Part shown: positions 19,145 through 30,147 of the stretch, one piece after another | Layout: each line of letters opens with the position of its first letter | Position numbering within the stretch: position 1 is the first letter of the stretch | From: Pseudomonadota bacterium | GTDB lineage: Bacteria; Pseudomonadota; Gammaproteobacteria; Xanthomonadales; Rhodanobacteraceae | Direction: 5' to 3' | NCBI GenBank assembly: GCA_018240465.1 | Contig: JAFEFS010000097.1 | Location: 1-64,000, forward strand | Length of the DNA stretch: 64,000 bases | Notes under the pieces: generated by a model | What the model was told of the DNA's origin: nothing | Databases searched by the model: none | The model's input: only the letters and a program-made list of their open reading frames with translations | Program-made: the position numbers and the translations under genes

Positions 19145-20053
19145 ATGACGAATGCAAAGAACCGTGATCGCTTGCGCATCGCGATCCAGAAATCCGGGCG
19201 CATGGCCGACGTGTCGCAGGATCTGCTCGCGCGTTGCGGCCTGAAGTTCCGCCAGAGTAGAGACAAGCTGTTCTGTTTCGGCGAGAGCATGCCGATCGAC
19301 CTGCTGCTGGTGCGTGACGACGACATCCCCGGTTTGATCGCGCAGGGCGTGTGCGACCTCGGCATCGTCGGCCGCAACGTGCTCGCCGAGCAGGCGCTGA
19401 CTTCGCGCGCGAACGGCGACGCCGCGCCCGGCGTGGAGCTGCGCCCGCTCAACACCAGCCGCTGCCGCCTGTCGATCGCGGTGCCGCAGGAGATGGAGTA
19501 CGAGAGTCCGCGGCAGTTGCAGGGCCAGCGCATCGCCACGTCGTATCCGGCGCTGCTCGGCGATTGGCTTGCGCGCAACGGGGTCGAGGCCAAGGTCGTG
19601 TTCCTCGCCGGCTCGGTCGAGATCGCGCCACGCCTCGGCACCGCGGACCTGATCTGCGACCTCGTGTCCAGCGGCGCGACGCTCGCGGCGAACCAGCTCA
19701 AGGAAGCGGTCGTGCTGCTCGACAGCGAGGCGGTCATCGCCGGCCCCGAAGAACTGCCGCTCGACGAGCGTGGCGAACTGCGCGAACTGCTGCTGCGCCG
19801 CATCGACGGCGTGATCCAGGTGCGCGAATCCAAACTCGTGATGCTGCACGCGGCGCGCTCTGCAGTCGAGGCGATCCGCGCCATTCTGCCGAATGCGCAG
19901 ACGCCGACCCTGCTGCCGATCGAAGGCAGCCCGGATCAGGTCGCCTTGCAGGCCGTGTGCTATGGCGCAGTGACGTGGACCCACCTCGAAGACATGAAAC
20001 GCGCCGGTGCGAGCCAGTTGCTGGTATTGCCGGTGGAGAAGATTCTGGCATGA
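19145..20053 (+). CDS. hisG: ATP phosphoribosyltransferase (long form)
   Basis: A 302-residue HisG of the long, histidine-feedback-regulated class, catalysing the first step of histidine synthesis from ATP and PRPP. The phosphate-binding region [16 protein letters not shown] and the C-terminal regulatory domain (to 302) are visible. Its TGA overlaps the hisD ATG (ATGA at 20050-20053), the first of a chain of such overlaps through the operon. Confidence 0.97.
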   Translation: MTNAKNRDRLRIAIQKSGRMADVSQDLLARCGLKFRQSRDKLFCFGESMPIDLLLVRDDDIPGLIAQGVCDLGIVGRNVLAEQALTSRANGDAAPGVELRPLNTSRCRLSIAVPQEMEYESPRQLQGQRIATSYPALLGDWLARNGVEAKVVFLAGSVEIAPRLGTADLICDLVSSGATLAANQLKEAVVLLDSEAVIAGPEELPLDERGELRELLLRRIDGVIQVRESKLVMLHAARSAVEAIRAILPNAQTPTLLPIEGSPDQVALQAVCYGAVTWTHLEDMKRAGASQLLVLPVEKILA

Positions 20054-21384
20054 ACGCGCAGCAGGAAACCCTGGAACTGGCGTGCGTCGAATGGGCCGCG
20101 CTCGATGCCGACGCGCGTCGTGCCGCGTTGCGCCGCCCCGTGCAGGAGCGCAGTACGGAGTTGGCGGCCGCTGTGGCGCGCATCCTCGACCAGGTACGCG
20201 CCGACGGCGACGCCAGTCTGCGCGCGTTGACCCGCCGCTACGACGGCTGCGAGCTTGCGACGTTCGCAGTGGGCGAGGCCGAATTCGCCGAAGCCGAAGC
20301 CGGTCTCGATGTGGCGCTGAAACGGGCGATCGCCGACGCGAAAGGACGCATCGAAACGTTCCATCGTGCCGCCGCGCCGCAAGTGGTGAGGGTCGAGACT
20401 GCGCCGGGCGTGGTCTGCGAGCGCGTGACACGGCCGATCGCACGCGTGGGCCTGTACGTGCCCGCAGGCAGTGCGCCGCTGCCATCGACCGCGCTGATGC
20501 TGGGCGTGCCGGCGCAGATCGCGAAGAATCCGCAGGTCGTGATGTGCACCCCGGCGGGCAAGGACGGGCGTGCCGACGCGGCGGTGCTGTACGTCGCGGC
20601 GCTGTGCGGCATCCGTCATGTATTCAAGCTCGGCGGCGCGCAGGCGATCGCTGCGATGGCGTTCGGCACCGCGTCGGTTCCCGCTTGCGACAAGTTGTTC
20701 GGGCCGGGCAATTCGTATGTCACCGAGGCCAAGCGTCAGGCGTCGGCGTTGCTGGGTGGCCCGGCCATCGACATGCCGGCCGGGCCGTCCGAGGTGCTCG
20801 TGATCGCCGACGCAGCGGCGAATCCGGAATTCGTCGCCGCCGATCTGCTTTCGCAGGCCGAGCATGGGCCGGAGTCGCAGGTGTTGCTGCTGGCCGACGA
20901 CCGCGCGCTGCTCGATGCGACGCGTGCAGCACTCGCGCGCCAGCTCGCGTTGTTGCCGCGCGCCGACATCGCGCGCGCCGCTCTGGCGAAGAGTCGCCTG
21001 GTCCGGGTGGCCTCGCTGGCCGAAGCGGTCGCGATCAGCAACGAGTATGCGCCCGAGCACTTGATCCTCAACGTGCGCGATCCGCGCGCGCTGCTGCCTC
21101 AGCTGGAGAACGCGGGATCGGTTTTTCTCGGTTCGTGGTCGCCCGAGGCGGTCGGCGACTACTGCAGCGGCACCAATCATGTGTTGCCCACCTACGGCTA
21201 TGCGCGCGCCTGGAGCGGCGTGTCGGTTGCGAGCTTCGTCAAGCAGATCACGGTACAGGAATTGTCCGCCGATGGGCTGCGTGCGATCGGCGCCTGCGCG
21301 GCGACGCTGGCCCGGGCGGAACGTTTGAACGCGCATGAGCGAGCCGTGACACTTCGCCTGGCCGATCTGGAATCGAAGCGATGA
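20050..21384 (+). CDS. hisD: Histidinol dehydrogenase
   Basis: A 444-residue zinc-dependent, NAD-linked enzyme performing the last two steps of histidine synthesis. The block [25 protein letters not shown] and [12 protein letters not shown] (about residues 200-260) and the C-terminal SGTNHVLPT are family hallmarks. Overlaps hisG and hisC by four bases each. Confidence 0.97.
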   Translation: MNAQQETLELACVEWAALDADARRAALRRPVQERSTELAAAVARILDQVRADGDASLRALTRRYDGCELATFAVGEAEFAEAEAGLDVALKRAIADAKGRIETFHRAAAPQVVRVETAPGVVCERVTRPIARVGLYVPAGSAPLPSTALMLGVPAQIAKNPQVVMCTPAGKDGRADAAVLYVAALCGIRHVFKLGGAQAIAAMAFGTASVPACDKLFGPGNSYVTEAKRQASALLGGPAIDMPAGPSEVLVIADAAANPEFVAADLLSQAEHGPESQVLLLADDRALLDATRAALARQLALLPRADIARAALAKSRLVRVASLAEAVAISNEYAPEHLILNVRDPRALLPQLENAGSVFLGSWSPEAVGDYCSGTNHVLPTYGYARAWSGVSVASFVKQITVQELSADGLRAIGACAATLARAERLNAHERAVTLRLADLESKR

Positions 21385-22469
21385 GTGCGTCGACACCACT
21401 GAAACTGCTCGAACGCGCGCGGCCTGAAATCCTCGCGATGCAGCCGTATTCGTCGGCACGCATGGAGGCGGGGCAGGCGACGATCATGCTCAATGCGAAC
21501 GAATCGCCCTGGGCACCGGCCGGCGACGCCGGGCCCGGCCTCAATCGCTATCCCGATCCGCAGCCGCCCGCGTTGCGCAACCGCTTGGCTGAGTTGTACG
21601 GTATCGCCGCCGAGCAGGTGCTGGTCGGACGTGGCAGCGACGAGGCGATCGATCTGCTCGTGCGTGCGTTCTGCCGCGAAGGCCGCGACACGATCGCGAT
21701 CTCGCCGCCGACCTTCGGCATGTACGCCGTCGCCGCGCGTACCCAGGGAGCGGCGGTGATCGAGGCGCCGCTGGGCGCGGATTTCGCCGTCGATGCCGAT
21801 GCCATGCTCGCGAAGATCTCCGACTCGACCAAGCTCGTCTTTGTCTGCACGCCGAACAATCCGACCGGGGCGCTGGTGCCGCCGGGGGTGGTGGAAAAGC
21901 TCGCACTGGCCCTGCGCGACCGCGCGCTGGTCGTCGTCGATGAGGCGTATCTCGAATTTGCCGGTGATGCGGCCAGCGCTGCGACATTGCTCGGTCGCCA
22001 CGAAAACCTCGCTGTGCTGCGTACGCTGTCGAAGGCCTATGCGCTGGCCGGTGCGCGTGTCGGCACGCTGCTCGCGCATGCGCAGATCGTCGCGCTGTTG
22101 CGCCGTATCCAGGCGCCGTATCCGATTCCCGCACCGTGCGCCGATGCCGCCCTCGCGGCGCTGTCGGCGCAGGGTGTCGCGCGAGCGCGCGAGCGCATTG
22201 CGACCCTGCTGGGCGAACGCGAACGCCTTGCGCGTGCGCTGCCGTCGGCGGCGGGTGTGCTCGCGGTGTATCCGTCCTCGGCGAACTTCCTCTGCGTGCG
22301 CTTCGCTGACGCGCCGAAGGCCTATCGAACCTTGCTCGCCCTCGGCATCATCGTGCGCGACGTCAGCCGCTATCCGGGGCTGGCCGATTGCCTGCGCATC
22401 ACGATCGGCACGCCGCAGGAGAACGCGAGCCTGCTCGGCGCACTCGGTCTGCGGGAGTCGGCGGCATGA
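21381..22469 (+). CDS. hisC: Histidinol-phosphate aminotransferase
   Basis: A 362-residue fold-type I PLP aminotransferase. The N-terminal NANESPW/LNRYPDP motifs, [14 protein letters not shown] and the PLP-lysine motif [15 protein letters not shown] are all visible. Transfers an amino group from glutamate to imidazole-acetol phosphate. Overlaps hisD by four bases (ATGA). Confidence 0.97.
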   Translation: MSASTPLKLLERARPEILAMQPYSSARMEAGQATIMLNANESPWAPAGDAGPGLNRYPDPQPPALRNRLAELYGIAAEQVLVGRGSDEAIDLLVRAFCREGRDTIAISPPTFGMYAVAARTQGAAVIEAPLGADFAVDADAMLAKISDSTKLVFVCTPNNPTGALVPPGVVEKLALALRDRALVVVDEAYLEFAGDAASAATLLGRHENLAVLRTLSKAYALAGARVGTLLAHAQIVALLRRIQAPYPIPAPCADAALAALSAQGVARARERIATLLGERERLARALPSAAGVLAVYPSSANFLCVRFADAPKAYRTLLALGIIVRDVSRYPGLADCLRITIGTPQENASLLGALGLRESAA

Positions 22470-23572
22470 GCCAGCGCAAGATTCTTTTCGTCGACCGCGA
22501 CGGCACGCTGATCGTCGAGCCGGCCGACTTCCAGATCGACGCCTACGAGAAGCTCGCGCTGGTCGAGGGCGTGATTCCCGCGCTCGCGCGCATCGTTGCG
22601 GCGGGCTACGAACTGGTCATGATCACCAATCAGGACGGACTCGGTACCGACAGCTTTCCGCGGCACACGTTCGACGGGCCGCACGAACTGATGATGCGCA
22701 TCTTCGCCTCGCAGGGCATTCGCTTCCGCGAGGTGCTGATCGATCCAAGCTTCGCCCACGAAGGCCGTGGCACGCGCAAGCCCGGCACGGGACTCGTGCG
22801 CCACCATCTCGCCGACGACGGTTGGAGCCGTGCGCAATCGGCCATGGTCGGCGACCGCGAAACCGATGCGCAGTTCGCGGCGAACCTCGGCATCCGCAGC
22901 TTTCGCCTCGACACCGGCGAGTGGAACTGGAGCGCGATCGCGCATGAGTTGTGCGACGCGCCGCGGCGCGCCTCGGTCCGGCGCGACACGCGCGAGACAC
23001 GCATCGCGGTAACCGTCGACCTCGATCGTGTGGCCGAACCCAGGGTGCATACGGGTCTGGGCTTCTTCGACCACATGCTCGAGCAGATTGGCAAGCACGG
23101 CGGCTTCGCGCTGGATCTGCGTTGCGACGGCGACACCCACATCGACGAGCACCACACAATCGAGGACTGCGCGCTGGCGCTCGGCACGGCGCTGCGTCAG
23201 GCGCTCGGCGACAAGCGCGGCATCGGCCGCTACGGCGCGGCGGCGGAAGCGAAGAGTGGCGCGGCCGCCGTCGACATCGTCCTGCCGATGGACGAAACGA
23301 TCGCGCGCGCGGCACTCGATCTTTCCGGGCGCGCCTATTTCGTGTTCGACGGCGGCTTTCCGCGCGATCGCGTCGGCGACATTCCCACCGAACTCGTGCC
23401 GCACTTCTTCCGTTCGCTGTGCGATACGCTCGGCGCCAACCTGCACCTGGCTGTGCGTGGCGACAACGCGCACCACATGATCGAGGCCTGCTTCAAGTCG
23501 GTCGCGCGTGCGCTGCGCGCCGCATTGCGGCGCGAGGGCTCGGAGTTGCCGAGCACGAAAGGGGCGCTGTGA
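22466..23572 (+). CDS. hisB: Bifunctional histidinol-phosphatase / imidazoleglycerol-phosphate dehydratase
   Basis: A 368-residue fusion. The N-terminal HAD phosphatase (about 1-165) carries D10 and D12 in FVDRDGTL, and the C-terminal dehydratase (about 170-368) carries the His-rich metal sites DEHHTIED and DNAHHMIE. Fusion of the two is typical of gammaproteobacterial his operons. Overlaps hisC by four bases. Confidence 0.97.
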   Translation: MSQRKILFVDRDGTLIVEPADFQIDAYEKLALVEGVIPALARIVAAGYELVMITNQDGLGTDSFPRHTFDGPHELMMRIFASQGIRFREVLIDPSFAHEGRGTRKPGTGLVRHHLADDGWSRAQSAMVGDRETDAQFAANLGIRSFRLDTGEWNWSAIAHELCDAPRRASVRRDTRETRIAVTVDLDRVAEPRVHTGLGFFDHMLEQIGKHGGFALDLRCDGDTHIDEHHTIEDCALALGTALRQALGDKRGIGRYGAAAEAKSGAAAVDIVLPMDETIARAALDLSGRAYFVFDGGFPRDRVGDIPTELVPHFFRSLCDTLGANLHLAVRGDNAHHMIEACFKSVARALRAALRREGSELPSTKGAL

Positions 23573-24180
23573 TGGAGAACGTCGTGTTGATCGATGCCGG
23601 TGGCACCAATATCGGCTCGGTGCGCTATGCCCTGCAGCGGCTCGGCGTCGACGCACCGCTGTCGAGCGACGCCGACGAGATCCGCGCGGCGACGCATGTG
23701 ATCCTGCCCGGCGTCGGCGCGGCGGCGCCCGGCATGGCGCGCCTGCACGACACGGGCCTGGTCGAGGTCGTGCGCAGCTTGACCCAGCCCGTGCTCGGTG
23801 TCTGCCTCGGCATGCAGTTGCTGTTCGAACATTCCGAGGAGGGCGATACGCCGTGCCTGGGCCTCATTCCGGCCAGCCTGCGGCGGTTTGTGCCCGGCGA
23901 CGGACTGCGCGTGCCGCACATGGGCTGGAACTCGCTGCGCATCGATCGCCCATCGCCGTTGCTTGCCGGCATCGACACCAGCGCGTTCGCGTACTTCGTG
24001 CACAGTTATGCCGCGCCGACAGGTGGCTGGACGTTGGCAAGCTGCGACTACGGCAGCACGTTCTCGGCGGTCGTGCAGCACCGAAATTTCTTCGGCGCGC
24101 AGTTCCATCCCGAGCGTTCGGCCGCGGTTGGTGCGCGGCTGCTGCAAAACTTCATCGGCTTGCGAGTGCCCGTACAATGA
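23572..24180 (+). CDS. hisH: Imidazole glycerol phosphate synthase, glutamine amidotransferase subunit
   Basis: A 202-residue class I amidotransferase that supplies ammonia to HisF. The nucleophile is C78 in GVCLGMQ; the His/Glu pair is in QFHPERS. ATG at 23572 overlaps the hisB stop; a GTG at 23569 is an alternative start one codon earlier. The oxyanion PGVGA region is present. Confidence 0.97.
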   Translation: MENVVLIDAGGTNIGSVRYALQRLGVDAPLSSDADEIRAATHVILPGVGAAAPGMARLHDTGLVEVVRSLTQPVLGVCLGMQLLFEHSEEGDTPCLGLIPASLRRFVPGDGLRVPHMGWNSLRIDRPSPLLAGIDTSAFAYFVHSYAAPTGGWTLASCDYGSTFSAVVQHRNFFGAQFHPERSAAVGARLLQNFIGLRVPVQ

Positions 24181-24250
24181 CGGCTTTGCGTGAAAGTTGC
24201 GACAGAGGATGGCCGCTTCGCGATCCTCGCGATCAAGGACAGGCACAACG

Positions 24251-24976
24251 ATGCTGATCATTCCCGCCATCGATTTGCGCGCTGGTCGGGTGGTGCGTCT
24301 CAAGCAGGGCGACTACGCGCAGGAAACGCGCTACGGATTCGACGCCTGCACGCTTGCCGCCGACTATGCCGACGCGGGGGCGACCTGGCTGCATCTGGTC
24401 GATCTCGATGGCGCCCGCTCGGGCGCGTTCGAGAACTTGCGCGTGATCGAGAAAATTGCGGCGAGCGAGCGCCTTGCCGTGCAGGCCGGCGGCGGCGTGC
24501 GCGAGGAGGACGACGTGCAGCGATTGCTCGATGCGGGCGTGGCGCGCGTCGTCGTCGGCAGCGTCGCCGTGCGCGCGCCGGCGCTCGTGGAGAAGTGGAT
24601 CGCGCGCCACGGCGAGGATCGCCTCTGTATCGCGCTCGATACGCGTTGCGAGGATGGCATCTGGCGCCTGCCGAGTGCCGGCTGGACGCAAAGCGAGGGC
24701 GCCACCCTGGACCAACTCGCGCCGCGCTACGCCGTCGCCGGCGCGAAGCACCTGCTGTGCACGGACATCAGCCGCGACGGCATGTTGTCCGGGCCGAATC
24801 TCGACTTGTACGCGCAGGTGCAGCGCATCGCGCCGCAACTGTCGCTGATCGCTTCCGGCGGCGTGCGAGACCTCGCCGACGTGCAGGCGTTGCGCGCGCA
24901 GGGTGTCGCCGGCGTCGTGCTCGGGCGCAGCCTGCTCGAAGGCAAATTCACCCTGGCCGAGGCATTCGCATGCTGA
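24251..24976 (+). CDS. hisA: Phosphoribosylformimino-5-aminoimidazole carboxamide ribotide isomerase
   Basis: A 241-residue TIM barrel. The catalytic base D8 lies in IPAIDLR and the acid in [13 protein letters not shown] and SGGVRDLAD are phosphate-binding loops. The ATG at 24251 gives [10 protein letters not shown]. The 70 bases after hisH are the only gap longer than a few bases in the operon and show no promoter of note. Confidence 0.96.
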   Translation: MLIIPAIDLRAGRVVRLKQGDYAQETRYGFDACTLAADYADAGATWLHLVDLDGARSGAFENLRVIEKIAASERLAVQAGGGVREEDDVQRLLDAGVARVVVGSVAVRAPALVEKWIARHGEDRLCIALDTRCEDGIWRLPSAGWTQSEGATLDQLAPRYAVAGAKHLLCTDISRDGMLSGPNLDLYAQVQRIAPQLSLIASGGVRDLADVQALRAQGVAGVVLGRSLLEGKFTLAEAFAC

Positions 24977-25740
24977 CCCGGCGCATCATCCCGTGCCTCG
25001 ACGTCAAGGACGGCAAAGTCGTCAAGGGCGTGCGTTTCCGCGATCACGTCGAGATGGGCGACATCGTCGACCTGGCACAGCGCTATCGCGACGAAGGCGC
25101 GGACGAACTCGTGTTCTACGACATCACCGCAAGCCCCGAGCAGCGCTCGGTCGACCGCGACTGGGTCGCGCGCGTGGCACGCGTGATCGACATTCCATTC
25201 TGCGTCGCCGGCGGCATCCGCAGCGTCGAGGACGCGCGCGCGGTGTTGCACGCGGGCGCTGACAAGGTTTCGGTCAACTCACCCGCGCTCGAACGGCCGG
25301 GCTTGATCGACGAGCTTGCCGGGGCGTTCGGCGTGCAATGCGTCGTTGTCGGGGTCGACTCGCTGCGCGACGACGATGGCGAATGGCGCGTGCGCCAGTA
25401 CAGCGGGGACCCGACCCGAACCCGCGCGCTCGCGCGCCGCACGTTGGCGTGGATCGAAGAAGTTCAGGCCCGCGGCGCCGGTGAAATCGTGCTCAATTGC
25501 ATGGGCTCCGACGGCGTGCGCGCCGGTTACGACCTCGAACAATTGTGCGCCGCGCGCGCGCTGTGCAAGGTGCCGATGATCGCCTCGGGTGGCGCTGGCG
25601 CAGTCGAACATTTCCACGAAGTGTTTCGCATCGCCGATGTGGACGGCGCGCTGGCCGCGAGCGTGTTCCACTCGGGCGCGATCGCGATCCCCGTATTGAA
25701 GACTTTCCTGCGCGGTGAAAACATTCCGGTGCGACCATGA
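24970..25740 (+). CDS. hisF: Imidazole glycerol phosphate synthase, cyclase subunit
   Basis: A 256-residue TIM barrel that uses ammonia from HisH to form the imidazole ring and release AICAR. Catalytic D11 lies in [10 protein letters not shown] and the second Asp in [11 protein letters not shown]; phosphate loops CVAGGIRS and IASGGAGAV are present. Overlaps hisA by seven bases. Confidence 0.97.
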   Translation: MLTRRIIPCLDVKDGKVVKGVRFRDHVEMGDIVDLAQRYRDEGADELVFYDITASPEQRSVDRDWVARVARVIDIPFCVAGGIRSVEDARAVLHAGADKVSVNSPALERPGLIDELAGAFGVQCVVVGVDSLRDDDGEWRVRQYSGDPTRTRALARRTLAWIEEVQARGAGEIVLNCMGSDGVRAGYDLEQLCAARALCKVPMIASGGAGAVEHFHEVFRIADVDGALAASVFHSGAIAIPVLKTFLRGENIPVRP

Positions 25741-26348
25741 TTGATCTGGATTTCACCCGGCTGGACTGGGCCAAAGGCGAGGGCTTGTTGCCCGTCGTCG
25801 TGCAGCATTGGCGCAGCGGCGCGGTGCTTATGCTCGGCTACATGAACGCAGAGGCGCTGGCGCGGACCCGGGATAGCGGCAATGTCACGTTCTATAGCCG
25901 CAGCAAGCAGCGCCTGTGGACCAAGGGCGAGTCCTCAGGGCATTTCCTGTTGTGCAAGTCGCTGCGCGCCGACTGCGACAATGACACCATCCTGGTGCAG
26001 GCCGAGCCGATCGGCCCGACCTGCCACAAGGGCACGCCAAGCTGCTTCGGTGACGGTTCGGAACCGCCGCTGGCGTTTCTTGCCGAGCTCGACGCGCTGG
26101 TCGCGCGACGCGAGCGCGAACGGCCCGCCGGCAGCTACACGACCAGGCTGTTCGAGGGCGGCATCCGCCGCATCGCGCAGAAGGTCGGCGAGGAGGGTGT
26201 CGAGACCGCGCTGGCGGCCGTGGCGCAGGACGAGGCGGCGTTGCGCGGCGAGGCGGCCGATCTGATCTTTCACCTGCTCGTGCTGTTGCGTGCGCGCGGC
26301 ATCGATCTAGCCGACGTGGTTGGGGAACTGCGGGCGCGACACAAATAG
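25737..26348 (+). CDS. hisI: Bifunctional phosphoribosyl-AMP cyclohydrolase / phosphoribosyl-ATP pyrophosphatase
   Basis: A 203-residue HisIE fusion. The HisI part (about 1-115) has [10 protein letters not shown] and the Cys/Asp metal site CDNDTIL; the HisE part (about 125-203) has [14 protein letters not shown] and [12 protein letters not shown]. These act at steps 2 and 3 of the pathway. Overlaps hisF by four bases and closes the operon. No clear terminator follows before the M20 gene. Confidence 0.96.
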   Translation: MIDLDFTRLDWAKGEGLLPVVVQHWRSGAVLMLGYMNAEALARTRDSGNVTFYSRSKQRLWTKGESSGHFLLCKSLRADCDNDTILVQAEPIGPTCHKGTPSCFGDGSEPPLAFLAELDALVARRERERPAGSYTTRLFEGGIRRIAQKVGEEGVETALAAVAQDEAALRGEAADLIFHLLVLLRARGIDLADVVGELRARHK

Positions 26349-26410
26349 CGTTGCTTTCGGGTTGCGTGGCTATGGCATGATGCGGGCTTCCCAACGCCGT
26401 GAAAGCCGCC

Positions 26411-27830
26411 ATGTCCCAGTCCCTGCTTGCCCTGTCCATCGCGTTCGCGATCAATGTTGCCCAGGCCGCTGCGCCACCCGACCCGCTCGCGCGCGAGATC
26501 TTCAAGCAGTTGATCGAGATCAACACGACCGATTCGGTTGGCAGCACGACCGATGCCGCCAGGGCGATGCAGAAGCGCTTCCTCGACGCGGGTTTCGCGC
26601 CGAACGATGCGCAGGTGCTGGTCGGCGCGAATCCGAAGCGCGGCAATCTCGTCGCGCGCCTGCGCGGCAGCGGCAAGCACAAGCCGGTGCTGATCATCGG
26701 CCATCTCGACGTGGTTGAAGCCAGGCGCGAAGACTGGACGCTGGACCCGTTCAAGTTCGTCGAGAAGGACGGTTATTTCTACGGCCGCGGCACGCAGGAC
26801 ATGAAGAACTCCGATGCGGTTGCCGTCGCCGCGCTGCTGCGCATGAAGAAGGAAAGGCTTCGTGCCCGACCGCGACATCATTCTCGCGCTGACCGCGGAC
26901 GAGGAGGGAGGAACCGACAACGGCGTCGACTGGTTGCTCAAGAACCATCGCGATCTGCTCGATGCGGAGTTCGCGCTGAACCCGGATTCCGGCGGCCTCG
27001 ATGCGGACGCCGGCAAGCCGGTCGCGCTCAACGTCGATGCGACCGAGAAACTGTACGCGGACTACGAGCTCGAAATCACCGATGCCGGCGGACACAGCTC
27101 GCTGCCGCGACCCGGAAACCCGATCTATGCGTTGTCGGAAGCCCTCGTGCGGCTGGGCAAGGCGTCGTTCCCGTTCGAGCTCAATGCGGTCACGCGCGCC
27201 TGGCTCGAGCACATGCAGAAAATCGAGGACGGCGCGCGCGCCAGGGACATCAAAGGCGTGCTCGCGACGCCGCCCGATGCCGGGGCGGTTGCGCGCCTGA
27301 GCACCGACGCACGTTACAACTCCGCGCTGCACACGACCTGCGTCGCCACGCGTCTCGATGGCGGCCACGCCAACAACGCGCTGCCGCAGCGTGCGAGCGC
27401 GATCGTCAACTGCCGTATCCTGCCCGGTCATTCGTCGGAGGAGGTGCGCCGGGATCTGATCAAGATCCTCGCCGCCCCGAAGTTGACCGTGCGCTACGTC
27501 GACCCGGCCACCGATCGGCGTGTCGATGTCGCATCCGAGCACAAGGCGCTGCCGCCACCCCCGCCGCGCAAGGACGTGTTCGACGCGCTTGACACGGTCG
27601 CAGGCAGGATGTGGCCAGGCGTGCCGATCGTGGTCGACATGGCCGTGGGCGCGTCGGACAGCATTTACACGATGGCCGCGGGCATTCCGACGTACGGGTT
27701 CAACGGCACCGCGATCGACCGTGACGACGATCGCATGCACGGCCGCGACGAGCGCGTGCGCACTAAGTCATTCGACGACTCGGCCGAGTTCTACTATCGC
27801 TACTTGAAGGTGCTGACTGGCGGCAAATAG
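26411..27830 (+). pseudogene. M20 family peptidase with a one-base frameshift
   Basis: A secreted zinc peptidase gene split between two frames. The first part (Met at 26411) has a signal peptide to about residue 23, then GHLDVVEA and GRGTQDMKN. It then leaves frame near 26853-26855, where the run GGAAAGG has one base too many. The continuing frame from 26862 carries the remaining hallmarks (ILALTADEEGG, HSSLP, RLDGGHANNALP). The paralogue at 39178-40578 reads smoothly through the same place (LKREGFAPKRELVLVFSGDEETG). Removing one A would give a continuous protein of about 472 residues. A real inactivation, a programmed shift or an assembly error are all possible. Confidence 0.8.
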
Positions 27831-27863
27831 ACGCGCCGCCCCTGCCGTGCGGAGCGGACGGAA

Positions 27864-28886
27864 TCAGCGCAGATCGTGGGCGGGTTTGTCGGTGCGCAGC
27901 CTGGGCGGGGCGACGCGCTCGCGTGCCGCCACGCGGAAGGGCACGGGCGGCCCGGGCTTGAACCCGTCGCGCCATTTTTTCAGCGCGGCTTCGATCGCCG
28001 GTGTGGTCGAGATCTGCGGCAGCGAATGGGTTTGCTCGTCGCGCGTCTCCCACGTGTCGATCTCCTTCCTGGCGTCGGCGAACGCGTCGGTGAACGACGT
28101 GGTGCGGTTGAGCGCGTCGACGAAGAAGGCACGGCCGAAGTCGGTGATGTCCGAACTCGTGCCGCAGCCGAACGAAGCGCGGTCGCCGCGTGCCGCGGTG
28201 ATGACCATCGTGCTGTCGCCCTTGAGCGCGTCGATGAAGCCGCCGGAGTAGCAGGCCGAGATCACGAACACGCGGTGCTTGATCGGCGATTCGGAGAACA
28301 CGTCGGCGAGGTCCTCGGGCACGATCTGGTCCAGCGGCAGCGGATCGAGGCTGACATAGAGTTCGTGCTCGCGCGAGCCGTGCGTGGTGATGAACACCAT
28401 GAGCACGTCTTCGTCCGGATCGAGTTTCTTGCCGAGCGCGTCGACCGCGAGTTCGAGGTTGGACACGCTGGCGATCGGGCGACGATTCAGCGTGCCCGGA
28501 TTGTTGATCAGGGTGAGCACATGACCCTTGGCGTCGAAGCGTTCGGTGAAAAGCTTCTCGACGTATTCGACCTCGTTGCGAAACACGTTCTCCTCGCCGT
28601 CGCCGGCGAACGAGATCAGATAGAGATTGCTCTTGCCGGGAGTACGCGGCGCGAGCTTGTCGATCGCATCCTGCACGCGTTGCGCCTGCGCATACAGTAC
28701 CTGCTCGGGCGAGCCGACGTTGGCCGGCCAGACAATGGGCTGGTCGTCGCTTTCGGTTGCGACTTTCGGAGGTGTCGGCGCATCGGCTGGATGCGTGTCC
28801 AGCGCGGCCACACCGATGCTCGCGCCCGCGCTGAAGGCGAGGACGAAGACGCAGACCAAAAGCAGGCGGGTGGTGGTGAGGATCAA
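27864..28886 (-). CDS. Peptidase C13 (legumain-like) caspase-fold protein
   Basis: A 340-residue protein with an N-terminal signal or anchor (LLLVCVFVLAFSAGASIGVAAL) and a caspase-fold domain. The catalytic His is H169 in FITTHGSREHEL and the Cys is C212 in FVISACYSGGFIDAL, the HG...ACYSG pattern of family C13. The start is TTG at 28886; no ATG or GTG is available upstream of the signal. It converges with the M20 gene. Exported bacterial C13 proteins are not well studied; its substrate is unknown. Confidence 0.85.
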   Translation of the reverse strand: MILTTTRLLLVCVFVLAFSAGASIGVAALDTHPADAPTPPKVATESDDQPIVWPANVGSPEQVLYAQAQRVQDAIDKLAPRTPGKSNLYLISFAGDGEENVFRNEVEYVEKLFTERFDAKGHVLTLINNPGTLNRRPIASVSNLELAVDALGKKLDPDEDVLMVFITTHGSREHELYVSLDPLPLDQIVPEDLADVFSESPIKHRVFVISACYSGGFIDALKGDSTMVITAARGDRASFGCGTSSDITDFGRAFFVDALNRTTSFTDAFADARKEIDTWETRDEQTHSLPQISTTPAIEAALKKWRDGFKPGPPVPFRVAARERVAPPRLRTDKPAHDLR

Positions 28887-29038
28887 GGCCGGGGCGAGGC
28901 TGCAAAACGGTGCAATAGCGATATTTTAACAAATCGCACGTTGCGCTGCAGCAGATAATTTGTGGCTCGCGAAGGCGAATGTCTGCCCGCGGTTGCGGCG
29001 ACCACGGCCGCACCCCGAGCCGATCTGAAGAAATCGAA

Positions 29039-29719
29039 TCAACCTGTTGAAATCTCGTTGAAATCCGCGACCTGTTCGTGCCGGCTCGCGGATGCCTCCG
29101 CGGGTGCGCGCAGCAATTGGACGGTCTGCAGTCCCGCGGTTGCTGCGGCGTCGAGTTCCTGGACGATATCGGACAGGAACAGGATCTGGTCCGGGGGCGT
29201 CTTGATCGCGGCGGCGATGCGCCGGTACGAATCGACCTCGCGCTTGCCGCCGACTTCGGTGTCGAAATAACCCGAGAACAGCGGGGTCAGGTCGCCGGCC
29301 TCGCTGTGCCCGAACAGCAGCTTCTGCGCCGCGACCGAGCCCGAGGAGTATATATACAAGTGGATTCCTTGCCTTTTCCACTTTTGCAGGTTTTCCGCCA
29401 CCTCGGGATAGACGTGGCCCCGGAACTCGCCGCTCGCATAACCGTCTTCCCAGATCAGGCCCTGCAGCGCCTTGAGCGGCGTCGCCTTGCGATCCTCGTC
29501 GATCCAGCGGATCAGCAGGTCGATGATTTCCTGCCGGCTCGCCGAGACGAGCCCCGCTTCGCGCGCGGTCTCGTGCAGCCAATGCTGTACCTCGGGCTTG
29601 TCCGCGTGCGTCTCCACGAACGCGGGCAGCTTTTCACGCGCGTACGGAAACAGCACGTCCTTGACGAAGTCGATCGAACTCGTCGTGCCCTCGATGTCGG
29701 TGACGATGGCCCGGATCAT
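29039..29719 (-). CDS. mtnC: Enolase-phosphatase E1 (2,3-diketo-5-methylthiopentyl-1-phosphate)
   Basis: A 226-residue HAD protein of the methionine salvage pathway, converting diketo-methylthiopentyl phosphate to the acireductone. The nucleophile is D8 in VTDIEGTT; YSSGSVAAQ and FLSDIVQELDAA give motifs II and IV. The ATG overlaps the PH-domain gene's stop by four bases, so all four genes of this cluster are coupled. Confidence 0.95.
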   Translation of the reverse strand: MIRAIVTDIEGTTSSIDFVKDVLFPYAREKLPAFVETHADKPEVQHWLHETAREAGLVSASRQEIIDLLIRWIDEDRKATPLKALQGLIWEDGYASGEFRGHVYPEVAENLQKWKRQGIHLYIYSSGSVAAQKLLFGHSEAGDLTPLFSGYFDTEVGGKREVDSYRRIAAAIKTPPDQILFLSDIVQELDAAATAGLQTVQLLRAPAEASASRHEQVADFNEISTG

Positions 29720-30147
29720 CGGTTCGACGGGTCCTGCGCATGTTCGACATGCGCCGAATAGGCGGCCTCGATCGCGCGTTTGACCCCGACCGGATCGGCG
29801 ACACGGTCGAACAACACACTGCTTTCGCCGCGGCCGGTGACGCGCACGTCGCCGTAGCCGAGCAGGCGCCCCCAGGTGCTCTGTTCGAGATCGACCGTTT
29901 CGATAGCGCTGAGGCGCACCTCCTCGGTCTCACGGCCGATGATGCCGGTCTTGTGCACCACGCGTTGCGTGGTGACGCCGAGCTCGATGCCGCGCAGGCG
30001 CAGCCACTCGTAAATCGAGATGAAGATGCCGATCACGAGCGGGATCAGCACGATGCCGAGGATCAGCCGACCCTTCGCCGTCCAGTGCAGGTGGAAGCGC
30101 GCGACCAGGGTTTCGCCCGCTGCGAGCGATTCCAGAATGTAACTCAT
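29716..30147 (-). CDS. Membrane bacterial PH-domain (bPH_2) protein inside the mtn cluster
   Basis: A 143-residue protein. An N-terminal soluble strand pair leads to one hydrophobic segment (RLILGIVLIPLVIGIFISIY), then a bacterial pleckstrin-homology domain ending near the C-terminus: ELGVTTQRVVHKTGII, VRLSAIETVDLEQS, GDVRVTGRGES. Its start overlaps mtnD and its stop overlaps mtnC by four bases each, so it is translated with the salvage enzymes. A link to methionine salvage is only implied by position. Confidence 0.85.
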   Translation of the reverse strand: MSYILESLAAGETLVARFHLHWTAKGRLILGIVLIPLVIGIFISIYEWLRLRGIELGVTTQRVVHKTGIIGRETEEVRLSAIETVDLEQSTWGRLLGYGDVRVTGRGESSVLFDRVADPVGVKRAIEAAYSAHVEHAQDPSNR

